Positions 24,201 to 35,494 of a stretch of DNA of 45,738 nt are shown in pieces. Both the position numbers and the translations under genes were made by a program. The stretch comes from Chloromonas sp. AAM2 (Eukaryota > Chlorophyta > Chlorophyceae > Chlamydomonadales > Chlamydomonadaceae). Under the pieces are notes generated by a model. The model did not search any database. It was not told the origin of the DNA and saw only the letters and a program-made list of their open reading frames with translations. Numbering within the stretch: the stretch's first letter is position 1; every line of letters begins with the position of its first letter. The stretch is from the NCBI GenBank assembly GCA_004335635.1, contig QAXH01004818.1, forward strand, positions 1,218 through 46,955, written 5' to 3'.

Positions 24201-26812
24201 GCAGATCACGGATCTACAGGTGTGGGATGGAGTGGGCCAGCTTCGTATGCCAGTACCGAGTAGGTGTGACGTCTGAATGTGTGCTGCTCTGCAGTCTAAC
24301 GACCCTTGGTTGAACGGATTGCACGTGGATAGCTATACTTAGCAGGTATCATATGTCCCTGACGTGTTGATATCTGAATAGTGGTGTATATATCCAGCCA
24401 GAAACTTTGACTTTGGCTGGACGTGTACCAGTTCACATACCAACAGCACATCCCAGTCTCACGCCACACTGCTGGAAACGCAACAATCATTATCTCTGCC
24501 AACATCCACAGGCCAATCCCCTGAGGTTGTCCCCTTCTTCCTGCGACCACACTGACTCCAGTGTCATCCTGGAAACTGTCCCAGAACTGGCAAACATCTT
24601 TTTTTGCTTCCCGGACTTGTGTGCGTGATCAACAAAGCAGACAAAGGAGCCGCTACAATTCATCGGCACGTTGCGTCTGACCCTTTGAAAGCCTCTGCAG
24701 AGCCTCCAAGGGGCCTGCAGTCTTATTAGGCTCTAAGCTGATCGCATCCTGTTTTTGCCCCACAGAATGCTGGCGTGGAGATGCGGTCCAAGATGGCCGA
24801 CATGAACTCAACCTTCACCAAGCGCCTCAGTGCCTCGGCAACAGAGGCAGACCAAGCGAGGGTGAGAGATGCATAGCTCACCTCGTCCTGGCCTGCCCTC
24901 TGCCTGCTGACACTCTTCCGTGTGAACCCTGCTCAGTAAGCAGCTGTTCTGCCTATCCTCTGTGCTTGTTGTCCTATCCTGCTTGTGGTGGGACAAGGCT
25001 CCTTGTGGTGGAAGAGGGGACCTTCTAGAGGCTGGGAATGGCTGTCATTCTGTAAATGCGTTTTTACGGGACTGCTGTTGTGTTTTGCCTGCCTGCAGGC
25101 CTCTAAAATGGCCGTTGAGATCAAGACCAACGCTCTGGCTGCCGAGCTGGACCAGGCACGCAAGCAGGTGAGACAGTCGAGCTGGATTGGGTTGCTCGGC
25201 ATTCCACAGCCATGCAATGTCAGCATTGCACTTGATTGGAGCAGGTGCATCGGTTGTGACGTTGGGCATGGAGCCTTGTCATTACCATCGTCACTGGGCA
25301 TGTGCGGATAGTGTTTGCACCATCAAACTTGAGAATCACAGTTACAGAGGACCATCCAGGTTGTAGGGCAGGCATCCAATGGCAGCATGGCACCCTAATG
25401 TTTGCCACTCTACCCGGGAAGCAAGGAGCAGCAATGCACATGCTACTGTTTCCGACGTGCTATGGGCAGATTGCCTTGGCCAGGAGTGCATGCCGGTCAA
25501 CCAGACGTGGCCATACACCAAAGCAATAAGCTCACGTCAGTCATCTCACTTTTGTGAAAACAGATATCATGTTTACACTTACATATTTAGCAATCAATCA
25601 TGGGGTTCATGCACTTGTATGTGCAGCATTGTCTTACGTGTTCAATACAAACTCGAGTTTATGCACTTGTATGTGCAGTTGTCCGCTCTTGAGGCCACCA
25701 ACGTCCAGGGAGCCGCCGCCAACCAGGCGCTTCAGCGGGAGATCTCTGCCGCCAAGGACAGGATATCGGCCCTGGAGGTCGAGTCGGTCAGGGCCAAGGA
25801 GGAGGTCACACAGCGCCTCACAGCCCAACTGCAGGGCGTACAGGTGAGCAAAAGAGTAATAAGAAGTATAACAAGAAGTATAGCAATAACGAACAACAAA
25901 AACAATGGGGGAATAGGTGGGCTGCAAGTGTATGTGATAAATGACAATAACATTAGTGAATAGCACACAGAAGTGGTCCCAGACAACCTGGGCGCTGGCA
26001 GCACATGGCAAGGCCGTTTGAAAGGGGGGCAAAAGGTGCATACATGGTCGCAGCATGGCCACAGAGCATCACTCATATGGTGTTTGAGTGGTGGTGTTCG
26101 TTTGCAGGCCCGTCTTGCCAATGCCGAAGTGGAGGCCGCCCGCGCCGCCACCCAGCGCGATGAAATGCTTGCCGAGTCGATGCGCGAAATTGAGGCCGTT
26201 CGCCAGCAGACGGCCGAGGCGCAGGCGCGGGCTGTGCAGGCCGCTTCTGACCTGTCAACGGAGCGCAGCGCAAGGGAAGCCGCTGAGGCGTCGGCAAAGC
26301 AGCTCAAGTGAGAATTAGGCGGGGAGCTGTGATTATATGTGCAGGGGACATGGGGGAAGGGGGCGGCACTGGCTGCAGAAGCTCAATGCTACTGACGAGC
26401 CTGATTTTGTGAACAACAGATACTGGTTTGTTGTTTGTCAGAGAAGAATCACAAGCTGCTTTGGCAGAATGGTGCATTTTTGTTATGTTATGTTGCTGAT
26501 TGTGTCTGTTGCAGGTCCCAGCTTGACACGTTGCTTCAAAACACAGAGGCCGCCCAGAGCGCAGCGGACGCCAAGCTCGCGACACTCAAGACCTCAATCG
26601 AGGCAGCCAAGCAGAAGCAGCAGAACAAGGCCAAGCAGGGCGGCAATTCACCGTCCAAAAGCCCTCCTAGTGGTGCAGGCAATGCGGGCAATGCAGCGGC
26701 CGATGCGGGGCGGGGTGAGCCGGTGACTGTTGGCGTGTCTGCAGCTGGTGGCCGCAAGCCACGCCGTACCTCCCCACAGAACCCGTCAAACAATGGCGCT
26801 GCCCCCAAGTAA
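18203..26812 (+). CDS. MFP1-like plastid coiled-coil membrane protein, 931 aa, 16 exons
   Basis: Exons: 18203-18388, 18576-19136, 19397-19561, 20345-20442, 20742-20883, 21204-21293, 21661-21780, 22290-22460, 23121-23246, 23535-23687, 24064-24219, 24766-24861, 25099-25167, 25679-25843, 26108-26307, 26515-26812. All are GT-AG and in phase, giving 932 codons with stop. The N-terminus (MSRKPALRAVQVVMAPS) is transit-peptide-like. Residues about 80-200 are an Ala/Gln/Glu-rich coiled coil. Residues about 221-243 are one membrane span (LLNVMGILAGGGLGGYVFVL). About 600 residues of heptad-rich coiled coil follow, ending in a basic tail (GGRKPRRTSPQ). The membrane motif followed by a long coiled coil and basic C-terminus resembles plant MFP1, a thylakoid-attached protein that binds DNA. 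The assignment rests on architecture and the membrane motif; other plastid coiled-coil proteins remain possible. Confidence 0.87.
19676..20130 (+). repeat. Three diverged intronic repeat units in the MFP1-like gene
   Basis: In intron 3 (19562-20344) a unit of about 100 bp appears at about 19676, 19860 and 20050. Units 1 and 2 share CAAGCC-GTGA-AAAAACC, ATACACAC and TTGATTACCC. The piece GGTGAGTTGCCTGAGGCTT is kept in both; unit 3 keeps GGTAAGTTATCTGAGGCTCA. The spacing is roughly 180 bp. Confidence 0.65.
23990..24035 (+). repeat. Short tandem duplication in an MFP1-like intron
   Basis: CCCTGATAGTAAGTACACAC occurs twice, about 24 bp apart, just before the exon at 24064. It is a local duplication with no other meaning seen. 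Confidence 0.7.
24574..24602 (+). repeat. Dispersed repeat family, core copy 2
   Basis: AACTGTCCCAGAACTGGCAA and ACATCTTTTTTT match the terminal core of the family found at 11343, 36615, 36771 and 44490. It lies in an MFP1-like intron. Confidence 0.75.
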
Positions 26813-28507
26813 TCGACCCAGTGCACAGAACCTGTCCACACAATTTGGATAGCCACAGCAAACTGTGTCGTCAGTTTATGTTGGTTGCCTGAAGGTACTC
26901 TAGGATGCATGGGTGGGCCATGGTGGCGGGACTGAGACATCGTCAATGAACGAGCAGAGTGATCACATAAGCATGATAAGGGAGTCAACAGCTAACACTT
27001 GACCGTGATAGGGGCTGCTACAATCCAAAGGACGGCTGCAACCGTATTTTTCTGTGCTTATGGTCTGAGCGGCTGTTTGTGGGCATGCCCGGTTGTAGCA
27101 GGGACAGTTGGAGGGGTAAGATAGCATGCACTTGCATGCTTGGAAAAGCGGGCTACTTAAGGCGGCAACCGCAGCTTTGCCGGGGGTGGGTGGGTAGACC
27201 GCGGGCAGGTGTACTGTTCACAGGCGAATCAGAGGGTGCTTTTCTGTGCTTAGGGTTTGTCGTTATCAATGTTGGACTTTCTTGGTACCAAAAAGGCTGG
27301 TACTCTGCACACTGGTGTGAGGACTGGGGTGAACACAACATGGCATGAGTCCAGTTCTGCATGTGCCATCCAGTCCAAGCCCTTCATACTGGGGTCGAAA
27401 GGACATTCCATTGAGAACATATGACTGCCGCATCACGTCTACCACTGTAGGCAGCGATCATTTCACATCTAGGTCGTTTCACTTGATCAGAGAGGATCCG
27501 ACCTATCCAACTAGCATGTCAAGGGAATCATGACTGACTGAGATGGTAATGGTGGTCACCTCTCAGGGTGCAGTTGGTCCATAGCAGTTTGCGAGACTAG
27601 CATCATCGGGCGTGGGTTCACGTTGTGCAGCCTGCTCTAGAAATACTGCTGCAACTGACACATACCTGGCCAACAGCATTTTGATCGCTGATTTTACATG
27701 AGCGGGTTTTTAAACCAGGCTGTGTGCGTTTACGGGAATTCAGTGTGCCTGGCACCAGCACATCCATAACCTTCACACTGCATCAGTTCTGACTGGCTGG
27801 CATGCCTTACAAGGAGGTAGTGCACACCAGAAAGCGCGTCCACGCACGAAGGGTCACTCTGACTAAAACCTCAAAAAAAAAACCTGGAGGTAGGGCCAGT
27901 TACAATTTTGATGCAGTTGCTTTTTGGCAAGGGGTGGTACGATTGTGTTGCGTTGGCCACGTTTGATTGGTACCCTGCCCAGAAACAGCTACCTGTGATG
28001 GCAATGGTTCTGGATGGCCCACCATTGACGCTCTGGTCCTGCAAGAAAGAGGGCGCTGGTGTCAATATGTAGCCATAGGATTGACAGGTCACAGAGTTGT
28101 TGTTCTCACTCTGACGTCACAGCATGACGTCACAACATATCTCATCTGTCATGCCTGGCGCTGTCTTCAGTGAATGAGTGCCAAGCTGCTCTCTGTTGGA
28201 TTTACACAACCAGACATACGACGGTGTGTTGTGATGGCTGAGACCGGCTGTCATTGAGTTGTGAATGCAGGCCGCGCCACTTGGCATCAGCAAGAGGGTG
28301 TGCAAACAGTTCAGTGATTCTGCATTACTGCCGCACGGCTGAATCAGCACACAAGCTTGATCAAAGTGACACTCTCTCAGGCCTGTGTCTGACGTGTTGA
28401 ACGCTGAAGCGCTGGACTCTCGCCTTCACCTACCATCAAAGGAGCATCCAGGCCTTATACCGTGAGATTGTACCGGCTGCGAGGGTTGGTTGTCTCGTTT
28501 CGACAGC
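26813..28507. other. Non-coding stretch downstream of the MFP1-like gene
   Basis: It starts with the 3' UTR of the MFP1-like gene. No exon was recognised on either strand. The only motif of note is a pair of TGACGTCA sites at 28112 and 28125. Confidence 0.55.
28112..28132. promoter_or_regulatory. Paired TGACGTCA (CRE/bZIP-type) sites
   Basis: Two perfect 8-bp palindromes TGACGTCA lie at 28112-28119 and 28125-28132, 13 bp start to start. This is the core site of CREB/ATF- and TGA-type bZIP factors. No gene start was recognised next to it, so function is unproven. Single copies also occur at 1121, 3067 and 14208. Confidence 0.35.
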
Positions 28508-28511
28508 AAAA
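28508..28511 (-). terminator. RNA polymerase III terminator of the tRNA
   Basis: A TTTT run on the minus strand starts 3 nt past the tRNA discriminator base, as expected for Pol III termination. Confidence 0.7.
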
Positions 28512-28513
28512 TA

Positions 28514-28585
28514 TTTCGTAGCTAGGTTTCGATCCTAGGACCTGTGGGTTATGGGCCCACCACGCTTCCACTGCGCTACTACGAA
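28514..28585 (-). tRNA. Initiator-type tRNA-Met (CAT)
   Basis: Read on the minus strand: acceptor TTCGTAG/CTACGAA, D arm GCGC-AGTGGAA-GCGT, anticodon arm GTGGG-CCCATAA-CCCAC with anticodon CAT, variable AGGTC, T arm CTAGG-ATCGAAA-CCTAG, discriminator A; 72 nt and no intron. The T loop ATCGAAA (A54, A60) instead of TTC and the GGG/CCC pairs flanking the anticodon loop are hallmarks of eukaryotic initiator tRNA. All four stems pair fully. The odd point is the first pair: U1-A72, where eukaryotic initiators normally carry A1-U72. The TTTT terminator supports a working gene. Confidence 0.9.
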
Positions 28586-28743
28586 ACCGGACAACTTCAC
28601 CGTGTCAATTGACCAATCTGCCAATATATAAGATACTCCTGCTGATGTTTGGAGCCGATTTTCAGGTCTTCGCAAGCTCTTCGCCACTTCTGCTTGGGGC
28701 CCTGGTTTGGGGCCTCTGAAATTATCTGGTGACCTGGATGTAC

Positions 28744-28791
<48 letters not shown>

Positions 28792-30028
28792 CTGCTGTCT
28801 GGGTCCAGATTTCTGCTTTCCCCTGTTGATTGGGCCGCCCTTGCTGGGCGCATCTAGCTTTTGCGCCTCTTTGGGCGAGCGTTGCCTTGCTGTGTGGTCT
28901 TCGCTTTGAAACCGGTTTTCTCTTCCTTTCCTGGGCCTTGCCTTCTCTGTGGTGCTTGTGTGACTGGCCATCAAGGGACGCCAGAACGAGCTCATCTCTC
29001 TGGCTCCTCTCCCGGCCCTGCGGGGTTGGGTGCTCCAGGAAAGGAAGGGGCCCTGGTTGGTTCGCTGAGACCTCTGGCTTGGGCCCGCGTGTGGTGTGCT
29101 GTCTGTGTCCCTGTCTGTCTGTGACCTGTGTGTTTGTGTTTGGTGCCGTCTGTCTGCCTGTTTCTGGCCTCTGGTTGTTAGCCTGGGGTCTGGAGGCATG
29201 GTGGTTGGGTCGGTTGCTTCTCTGTGTTCCTGGTGTTACCTGGTGACCGTGGTTGTAAGCATCTCTCTCTCTTGGCGCAGGATCATATGGGCCCGTCACC
29301 TGCAAGTTATACTCCTCTGGGCTTCACCTGTGCTCATGATGCGAGCTGTGTATTGGCTTGACTGCTGCGCCTGCATGCTTGGAGCCGATGCACCTGGCCA
29401 TTATGCCGCCCAACGTATAAGGAATGAAGTTGGTCAGCACTGTGGCTGCCTATGCAAGCAAACGTCAAGAGAGCAAGAGAAATCATGCGCATTCAACCTG
29501 AAGCACGCAGGGACAAGAATGAAAACAAACTGTAACTTAGGGCCTACTCCAGGGGCAAAGACCTTGGGTTGAAAGGCCTGCAAGTCCTTGGGTTGGAGAG
29601 AACCTGTAGCATACCCGTGTGCCAGCTCTGGGCGAAGGAAGGGATTCTCCATTGGTCCGGTAACCAAGGTTCCTCTCTACCAAGGTTCTTGCTGCCGTTG
29701 CATGCAAAATCCAATACAGCGGTCCATTGAGGGTTCGTAGATACAGTCGGCGAGTGTTTGAAATTCGCCTGGCAGCAACAATGCAACTTGGCCTGCTCTT
29801 GCAACTTGGCAGTAGCAACTAGCAGAATGATCAAGGCCGTACAGAAAGCTGGTTTGTTGAGGTCTCTGAACGTCCCAAGTGGACGGACACTTGACTAGCC
29901 TACGCGAAACCCAAAATCAGAATTTTCACGTTGTGACATTCTCGGAGGGGGCTGTTTCGTACGGCGTCAAATGACAAAACCTTGTTTACAAGAGCAGGCC
30001 GGCGACGCCTGCAAATCCGAACTTCACA
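28586..30028. other. Non-coding stretch with CT tract and A-depleted segment
   Basis: No gene was recognised. The stretch 28790-29280 is very poor in A on the plus strand and bounded by CT runs. Long ORFs on both strands here (for example a 256-codon minus frame overlapping the tRNA) come from this skewed composition. 29300-30028 has no recognisable features and includes the 5' region of the beta-helix gene. Confidence 0.5.
28747..28787. repeat. (CT)n microsatellite
   Basis: A CT run of about 41 bp is preceded by GTACGCAT. A short second CT run preceded by GTAAGCAT occurs at about 29257-29272, so the two may bound one duplicated or inserted segment. Confidence 0.9.
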
Positions 30029-33000
30029 ATGGCAACAGTTGTACGCTTCGTGCAGGATACTTTAACACTCAAGCACCCGACCTTGAGCGATTTGGTGGCA
30101 GCTGTAGCACGGACAGCACCAGGGACTCTGTTTGATCTGGATTACAACAGGCTAGGAGGAAAGGTAACCTGGGAAGGGCTTTGGGAGCCTGTACTTGCTA
30201 TTTGTGCCCCTTCTGTGCATGTAGGTGGGATGCAAGAAGCTTTTCTGTACGTTCTGCGCGTGCGCATGCGTTTTCTCATCCCTCTTAGATTCCTTGGGCC
30301 ATCATTGACATGTAGAAGACATCTGCCATGCACGTCATTGCAGGTCAAAACAGGCCTGGCCCTGAGCGTTGTGCCTGGTACCAAGACCATTCTCAACAGA
30401 ACATGGGTGATCAGCCAGTGAGTGTGCTTCAACAATCATAGGGTGATTACGGATCATAAGCAAGCTCTCTCTTTGTCGCTTAGCACTTCCCTGTCTGCGT
30501 GATACATCCAGCAACCATGATGGAACTGATCATGCCCTTCATATCAGACTATGTAAGTTAGTGTCGTGGGTGTTAGGGTTGCGGGTGACCATTCCCCCCA
30601 GGCAGCTTTCCAGTCTGTAATACAGGCAGCAATCAGAGGTCACAACCTTCCTATCAGACGTTGCAATTGTGTGAAGACAGAGCATTCTCATCAGGAAGTC
30701 GCTGCCAATCAATGACGGTAGGAGAATCAGTCAGGGTTCCAAGCCAGGTTTCCATGCTCGCAGCATGGGCAGTGCAAGGCACTGCTAAGCCGAATGCTCT
30801 GCCCTGTCTGTGCACGTACAGGGACAACATCACTTTCCAGGACGGAACTATTGAACTGACAGGCAGTTATGATATCCTGATCACGGGCAAAAATGTAACG
30901 TTTAAAAACGTGAGTTGAGGTTGCAGCATTTCAAAGCACAGTCCAGTATGCCATGCGTCCTGCGCACAATTGGTGCAATTCTTGATGCAACTCAATCAGA
31001 CTGTGTGAATGCATGTGAGATGCTTGGCAAAAATAGCAGCATAACAAAATAGCAACATAATGTGTATCCAAAACAAAGTAGCCACCTGCCTTGCTTCCGC
31101 CATCGTCAACAGTGCTTGACCTACCAATCCCGTCCCACGTCCTCTCCCCATTTCATTGCGAACCATCCTGAAAGCCACCAGACCTTCCCCGGAACGTTCT
31201 TGCAACAACTACCGCTGTCCAGCAGCAGCGGGCATGCGTGCACACACCAACAGCTAGTTAACGCTCTGCCACGTGACAGCTGGTCATGGAACAATCATAT
31301 CCCATCTTTGCCCCCTTTTTCCCCATGTCTGTGCACAGGTCACTGTCAGTGGGCCCGGGCGCAGGGGCATGCGGCACACAGACCCCTACCTGATCCGTGT
31401 GGCCAAGGGCGGGCAGCTCTCACTCAATCAGTGCATCATAGAGTGTGAGAGCAGGGAGGCACATGCTCTTCTGGTCGACAGCGAAGCAACTTGCACGATT
31501 GCAAGCACACGCGTCTATGGTAAGTGCGGCAAGCAGGCAACTGTTTGCGGTGGCCGGTGGGGTAGCCAGTTTGGTTGGCCTGGTTGGGCACTGCTGGTCA
31601 GTGCTGGTAGCCGCACGGCATGGCATCAAATCACAACACTCGGGCACTCTCACCTCAATGCTGCTGAAGCCCATGCCAATATATATTGGAGATCAGGGTA
31701 ATGTTACAAGGTCGCGAGTTGGTCAAGACCAACATGTGTGTGTGTTGCTGCAGGTGGTGGTGTGGGGTGTGCGGTCAAAGTGTGCGGTGGTACGGTCAGC
31801 GTCAACAAACGCAGTCTTCTGCAGGTGCGGTTGCTTGGCATCAGGTCCCGCTTGCACGATCGTTCTGTGTTATGTACCTTGGACATCGGGGTGTGAGTCA
31901 GGGCTGCGCTTTGGCTCATGGTGGGAATCAGCATCACAGGCCTTGGTCAGATGCATGTGAGTTCCTGCCCGGGAAACAGCGTGCGCGTTTGATGACACCA
32001 GGGAAGCGCCAGGCGAGTCATGGTAGGATTTGGAATGTGCAGTGCAAGCCTTGCATCCAGTCAGCTGCATGTGCGTGCTTGCTTAGAACACAGCGTGCCT
32101 GTTTGACCAGAGAGTGTGCTTTTAACCTTACACAATGCATGGGTCATGTTTGTGCAGGGGGGCGTCATGGTCTCCTCGCCTCAGCCATGCACCCAGGCTG
32201 CCACAAAGCTGGACGCAGCTGCAGCCACAGGCATGCACCCTCTGCCGGGCGAGCACCCCGACATTTTCTCGCAGGCCCTGCTAGCGGTGGCTACAGCCAC
32301 TCTTGCACAGCCAACTGACGGACAGCAGCCTGACAGAGGCATAAGCCTCAGTGCCACCCAAACGCAACCTGTACTTGAGCATGCTGGCACGCCGTTTGAG
32401 TCGCAGCCCTCCACTCGAAGTCGCTTGGAAATGCGTAACTCAGAGGTCGGTGCAGTGAAGCAGCAGGCCATGCAGCAGCGGCAAGTAGTACTGTTAAGTG
32501 ATGCCGTGTCGTCGCCCTGTGTTGTGCCCTTGCAGCTGTTGTTCCTGAACAATGTCAGCTGATTGAAGTCATTCTCACCCTCAAGCTGCATTGAATCCTA
32601 TCGTGCCGTGTTGTAGTGTCACATTGTACCAGAGAACCGTCGCGTGTTGTAGTGTCACATTGTACCAGAGAACCGTCGCGTGTTGTAGTNNNNNNNNNNN
32701 NNNNNNNNNNNNNNNNNNNNNNNNNNNNNNNNNNNNNNNNNNNNNNNNNNNNNNNNNNNNNNNNNNNNNNNNNNNNNNNNNNNNNNNNNNNNNNNNNNNN
32801 NNNNNNNNNNNNNNNNNNNNNNNNNNNNNNNNNNNNNNNNNNNNNNNNNNNACCGTCGCGTGTTGTAGTGTCACATTGTACCAGAGAACCGTCGCGTGTT
32901 GTAGTGTCACATTGTACCAGAGAACCAGAATGTCCAGTTAGTGACACAGTTTCTTCTCCCTGTGATGCACTTTGCTGTGCATCTGAGCACTGTCACCTGG

Positions 33001-33917
33001 TTGGCTTGAATCTGACGTGAAGCTGCACCGACCTTTGGGTTCCATTGTACTGTCTTAGGCTGCAAAAATGTGTTCCTGCCGTGTCAGTGTCTGTGTTGTA
33101 TTGCCGGATTACATTGGCTGCACCGGACTGTCCGCAGTGTACCATACTAGGCAACTATTGTTTTGTCGCCTTGTCATGCAGGTGCTGGCCGGTCCCGTGG
33201 CCTGCCTAGTGGCGCATGGCTTAGGCAGCAGCGTGTACTGCGATTCGTGTCATTTAGGGGGCCAGGCCAACTATGGTGTGTTGGCATCACATGGTGCATC
33301 CATGGAACTGATTGCTTGCGAAGTGGCGGGAACATCACAATCTCAGGTTGGTGATTGCAGCACAAGCTTGGCTGACAAAGCAAAGCAATGGCGTTGCACC
33401 AAGGTCGCTGTGCTGCCAGCCACGCGGTTGTTCGATGTGTTCTGCAATGCGTTTGATGTGTCAAGCGGAGAAGCAGGCATCATGGGCAGTTTTGCGTAGC
33501 CATGGTTGTTGGATACAGTGTCTTCAAGACACATAACACCATCTGTTGGTTTGCTGCCCTCGTGTAGGTGGTGCCAAGCTACATGCAACAAACAGCAGCG
33601 TTTCTGCCGCCATCCTTGGTCTTCGTGCCCAGACAGGCGCCACAGCCACTCTCTCCTCTTGCACACTCACAAGCACACAGGCGGTGGGGGGGGAGCCACT
33701 GCCGCTCCCCGCCGCGCCCAAGCCTGGCCAGTTGGCCGACTTCTTGCCGGCTATACCGGCCCCGGCCGAGGCGCGGGGGCGGGGTGCGGCTATCATTGCC
33801 AAGGACTGTACGTTCGGCTTGCCGGGGGTGCAGGGCTGGCGGATGGTATCTGGGGGGCAGGTGGCGGTACAGGAGGGGCTTGAAGAAGGACTCAAGCCAC
33901 TCCTAAGCTTGAGTTAA
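30029..33917 (+). CDS. Right-handed beta-helix-like repeat protein, 464 aa
   Basis: Exons: 30029-30163, 30344-30417, 30822-30909, 31339-31519, 31754-31824, 32158-32484, 33182-33350, 33568-33917. All are GT-AG and in phase, giving 465 codons with stop. The start is the ATG at 30029 (MATVVRFVQDTLTL); no signal peptide is evident. From residue about 60 the protein runs in short beta-strand/turn repeats with Gly, Asn and Cys at turns (NITFQDGTIEL, DILITGKNVTFKNV, GQLSLNQCIIEC, GVLASHGASMELIACEV). This is the pattern of parallel beta-helix (pectin-lyase-like) folds. A Gln/Pro-rich segment of about 90 residues (exon 32158-32484) interrupts the helix. No catalytic motif was identified, so it may be a carbohydrate-binding or scaffold protein; the function is unknown. 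A TGTAA at 34083-34087 may be the polyadenylation signal. Confidence 0.83.
32603..32927. repeat. 36-bp minisatellite in an intron, containing an assembly gap
   Basis: Units of 36 bp contain ACCGTCGCGTGTTGTAGTGT and CACATTGTACCAGAGA. About two and a half near-identical copies are visible on each side of the gap at 32690-32851. There are no spacers, so this is not a CRISPR array. Because 36 is a multiple of 3, both strands stay open through it. Confidence 0.95.
32690..32851. other. Assembly gap (162 N) inside the 36-bp minisatellite
   Basis: The N run is flanked on both sides by the same tandem unit, so the true copy number is unknown. Confidence 0.99.
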
Positions 33918-35494
33918 CACGTTAGAGTTAAACGGCAAAAACAACGCTTACACGGAGGGAGTGCACCTGGTGCGCCTGGTGCTTGCCCACACTGCCACTA
34001 TTTTGATCCAGATTTCGATCCACTTACTAACAGAAAATCAACAATTGAAGGATTTAGCTGGTGAGCTGAAGAGTTGATTAGATGTAAACAAGAAAGCGAG
34101 TTCAATCTACCGGCTACATAAACTGTGTGGTGAATGCAAGGGATGTGCTCCTCATCAACCTGCGCATGCCCGCTTGTTAAGCGTCACAGGCGGCTGCAGC
34201 CTTTGCTTGAATGTCTCTGCTTGTGAGGCGTGACTCCTAAACCTTCGGCAGACTGTTGCCTTGCATATGTACCATCATTTTACAGAGTACCATCTGTGCT
34301 CACAGTGGTCGATTGTATCAACTAACTCTTACTTGGACATTTTGTCAACATTTTGCTGTAACGCTATCAGCCAGAGCATGCTTCGGGACATGCTTTAGGT
34401 AGAAAACAGAGAGCAGACTACCAAGCCTGACGTGCCGCTTACATATCTATCACCGAGTGTAAAAGAGCAAGTGAAAAGGCTGCAAACTTTATCACCTGCA
34501 AGCCTCCCTTGATCACGCCAGCCAATCCATGCCTTTTTCAAATGTTAGCATGACGAGGGTGAGGTGAAATGGATGATGGGGTTCCATGTACTCTTGCATT
34601 GTCTTGCAACCAAATGCCTGCCATGCGCATTGCGCACGTGTGTATCCACGCGTGAGAAAACACATCTCCAAGGACCTGAATCGATCGAGAATGCCTTCAA
34701 CTCAGTAGATGATATCTGATTCAATCACTGCAAAAATGTGACAGCTGTGACATTGAGCTTTCGCTTGGTGGCCCCCACGTGAAAACCCAAGGGAAATGAA
34801 GCAAAGTGCATTTAAGGGCAAGAGCCAGGCGGCATTCCACACGCCAGCAGGATCGGTTCTGGTGCATAACTCAACAGCAAGCTGCACGGTCATTGTAACC
34901 GCTCGGCCCTTGACGTGAGGCATCATACAAAATACTCCCGGCCTTGAGAGCATTGCATTTACAACCATTCTCAGTCTTGTGAACGCATGTCCCTCCGTTT
35001 CCCCCTGTCAAGGCATTTGTAACCGTTTGTCTTGCTTGAACCACTTGCACGGAGGCATTACCAAAATCACGAGTTGCCCAACTTCAAAAACAATTTTACA
35101 ACCTAGAAACCCAGGTTTCTGCCACCATTGCATCCAAGAAGCCAATTCAAGAATCCAAGAAGCGTCAGCACGAAACGAATTACTCATTCCATGCATTTTG
35201 AAACGTAATCGCTGAATCAATGTGTGTAGGTACAGAGATAGGCGCCCCATGCACATTCTAAAAGAGACGATGTTGGATACCGTCCTGATCAAAATTCAGC
35301 ATAAGAGCGCAACGTTTGCAGAAACCGACATTAGAAAGACACAGCACAAAGAAGGTTCAATGTGTGCGTGTCGTGTCAGCCACAAGTGCTGCAAGCTGTG
35401 CTAACGTCAGATGCTCAAGTTCAAAGGTGGATTCAAGCAGGTTGGCTGATTGAATATGTAAACCAAGTACCTGGCCAAGTTGCTTGAAAACTGC
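33918..35494. other. Non-coding stretch between the beta-helix gene and the nested duplication
   Basis: No exon or repeat was recognised on either strand beyond the 3' UTR of the beta-helix gene. Confidence 0.5.

Noticed and set aside
25609..25678. Duplicated acceptor (ATGCACTTGTATGTGCAG twice) as an alternative splice site before the exon at 25679
   Set aside because: Using the upstream copy would add 52 nt and shift the frame, so only the downstream acceptor fits.
28830..29246. 138-codon plus-strand ORF rich in Leu, Trp and Cys
   Set aside because: Its composition follows the TG-rich skew; no recognisable domain.
28535..29305. 256-codon minus-strand ORF (basic, Arg/Gln-rich)
   Set aside because: It overlaps the tRNA and comes from the A-depleted tract and CT run (repeating Glu-Arg). 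It has no splice structure and no family resemblance.
32603..32927. CRISPR array
   Set aside because: The 36-bp units are directly adjacent without spacers, and the genome is eukaryotic. It is a minisatellite.
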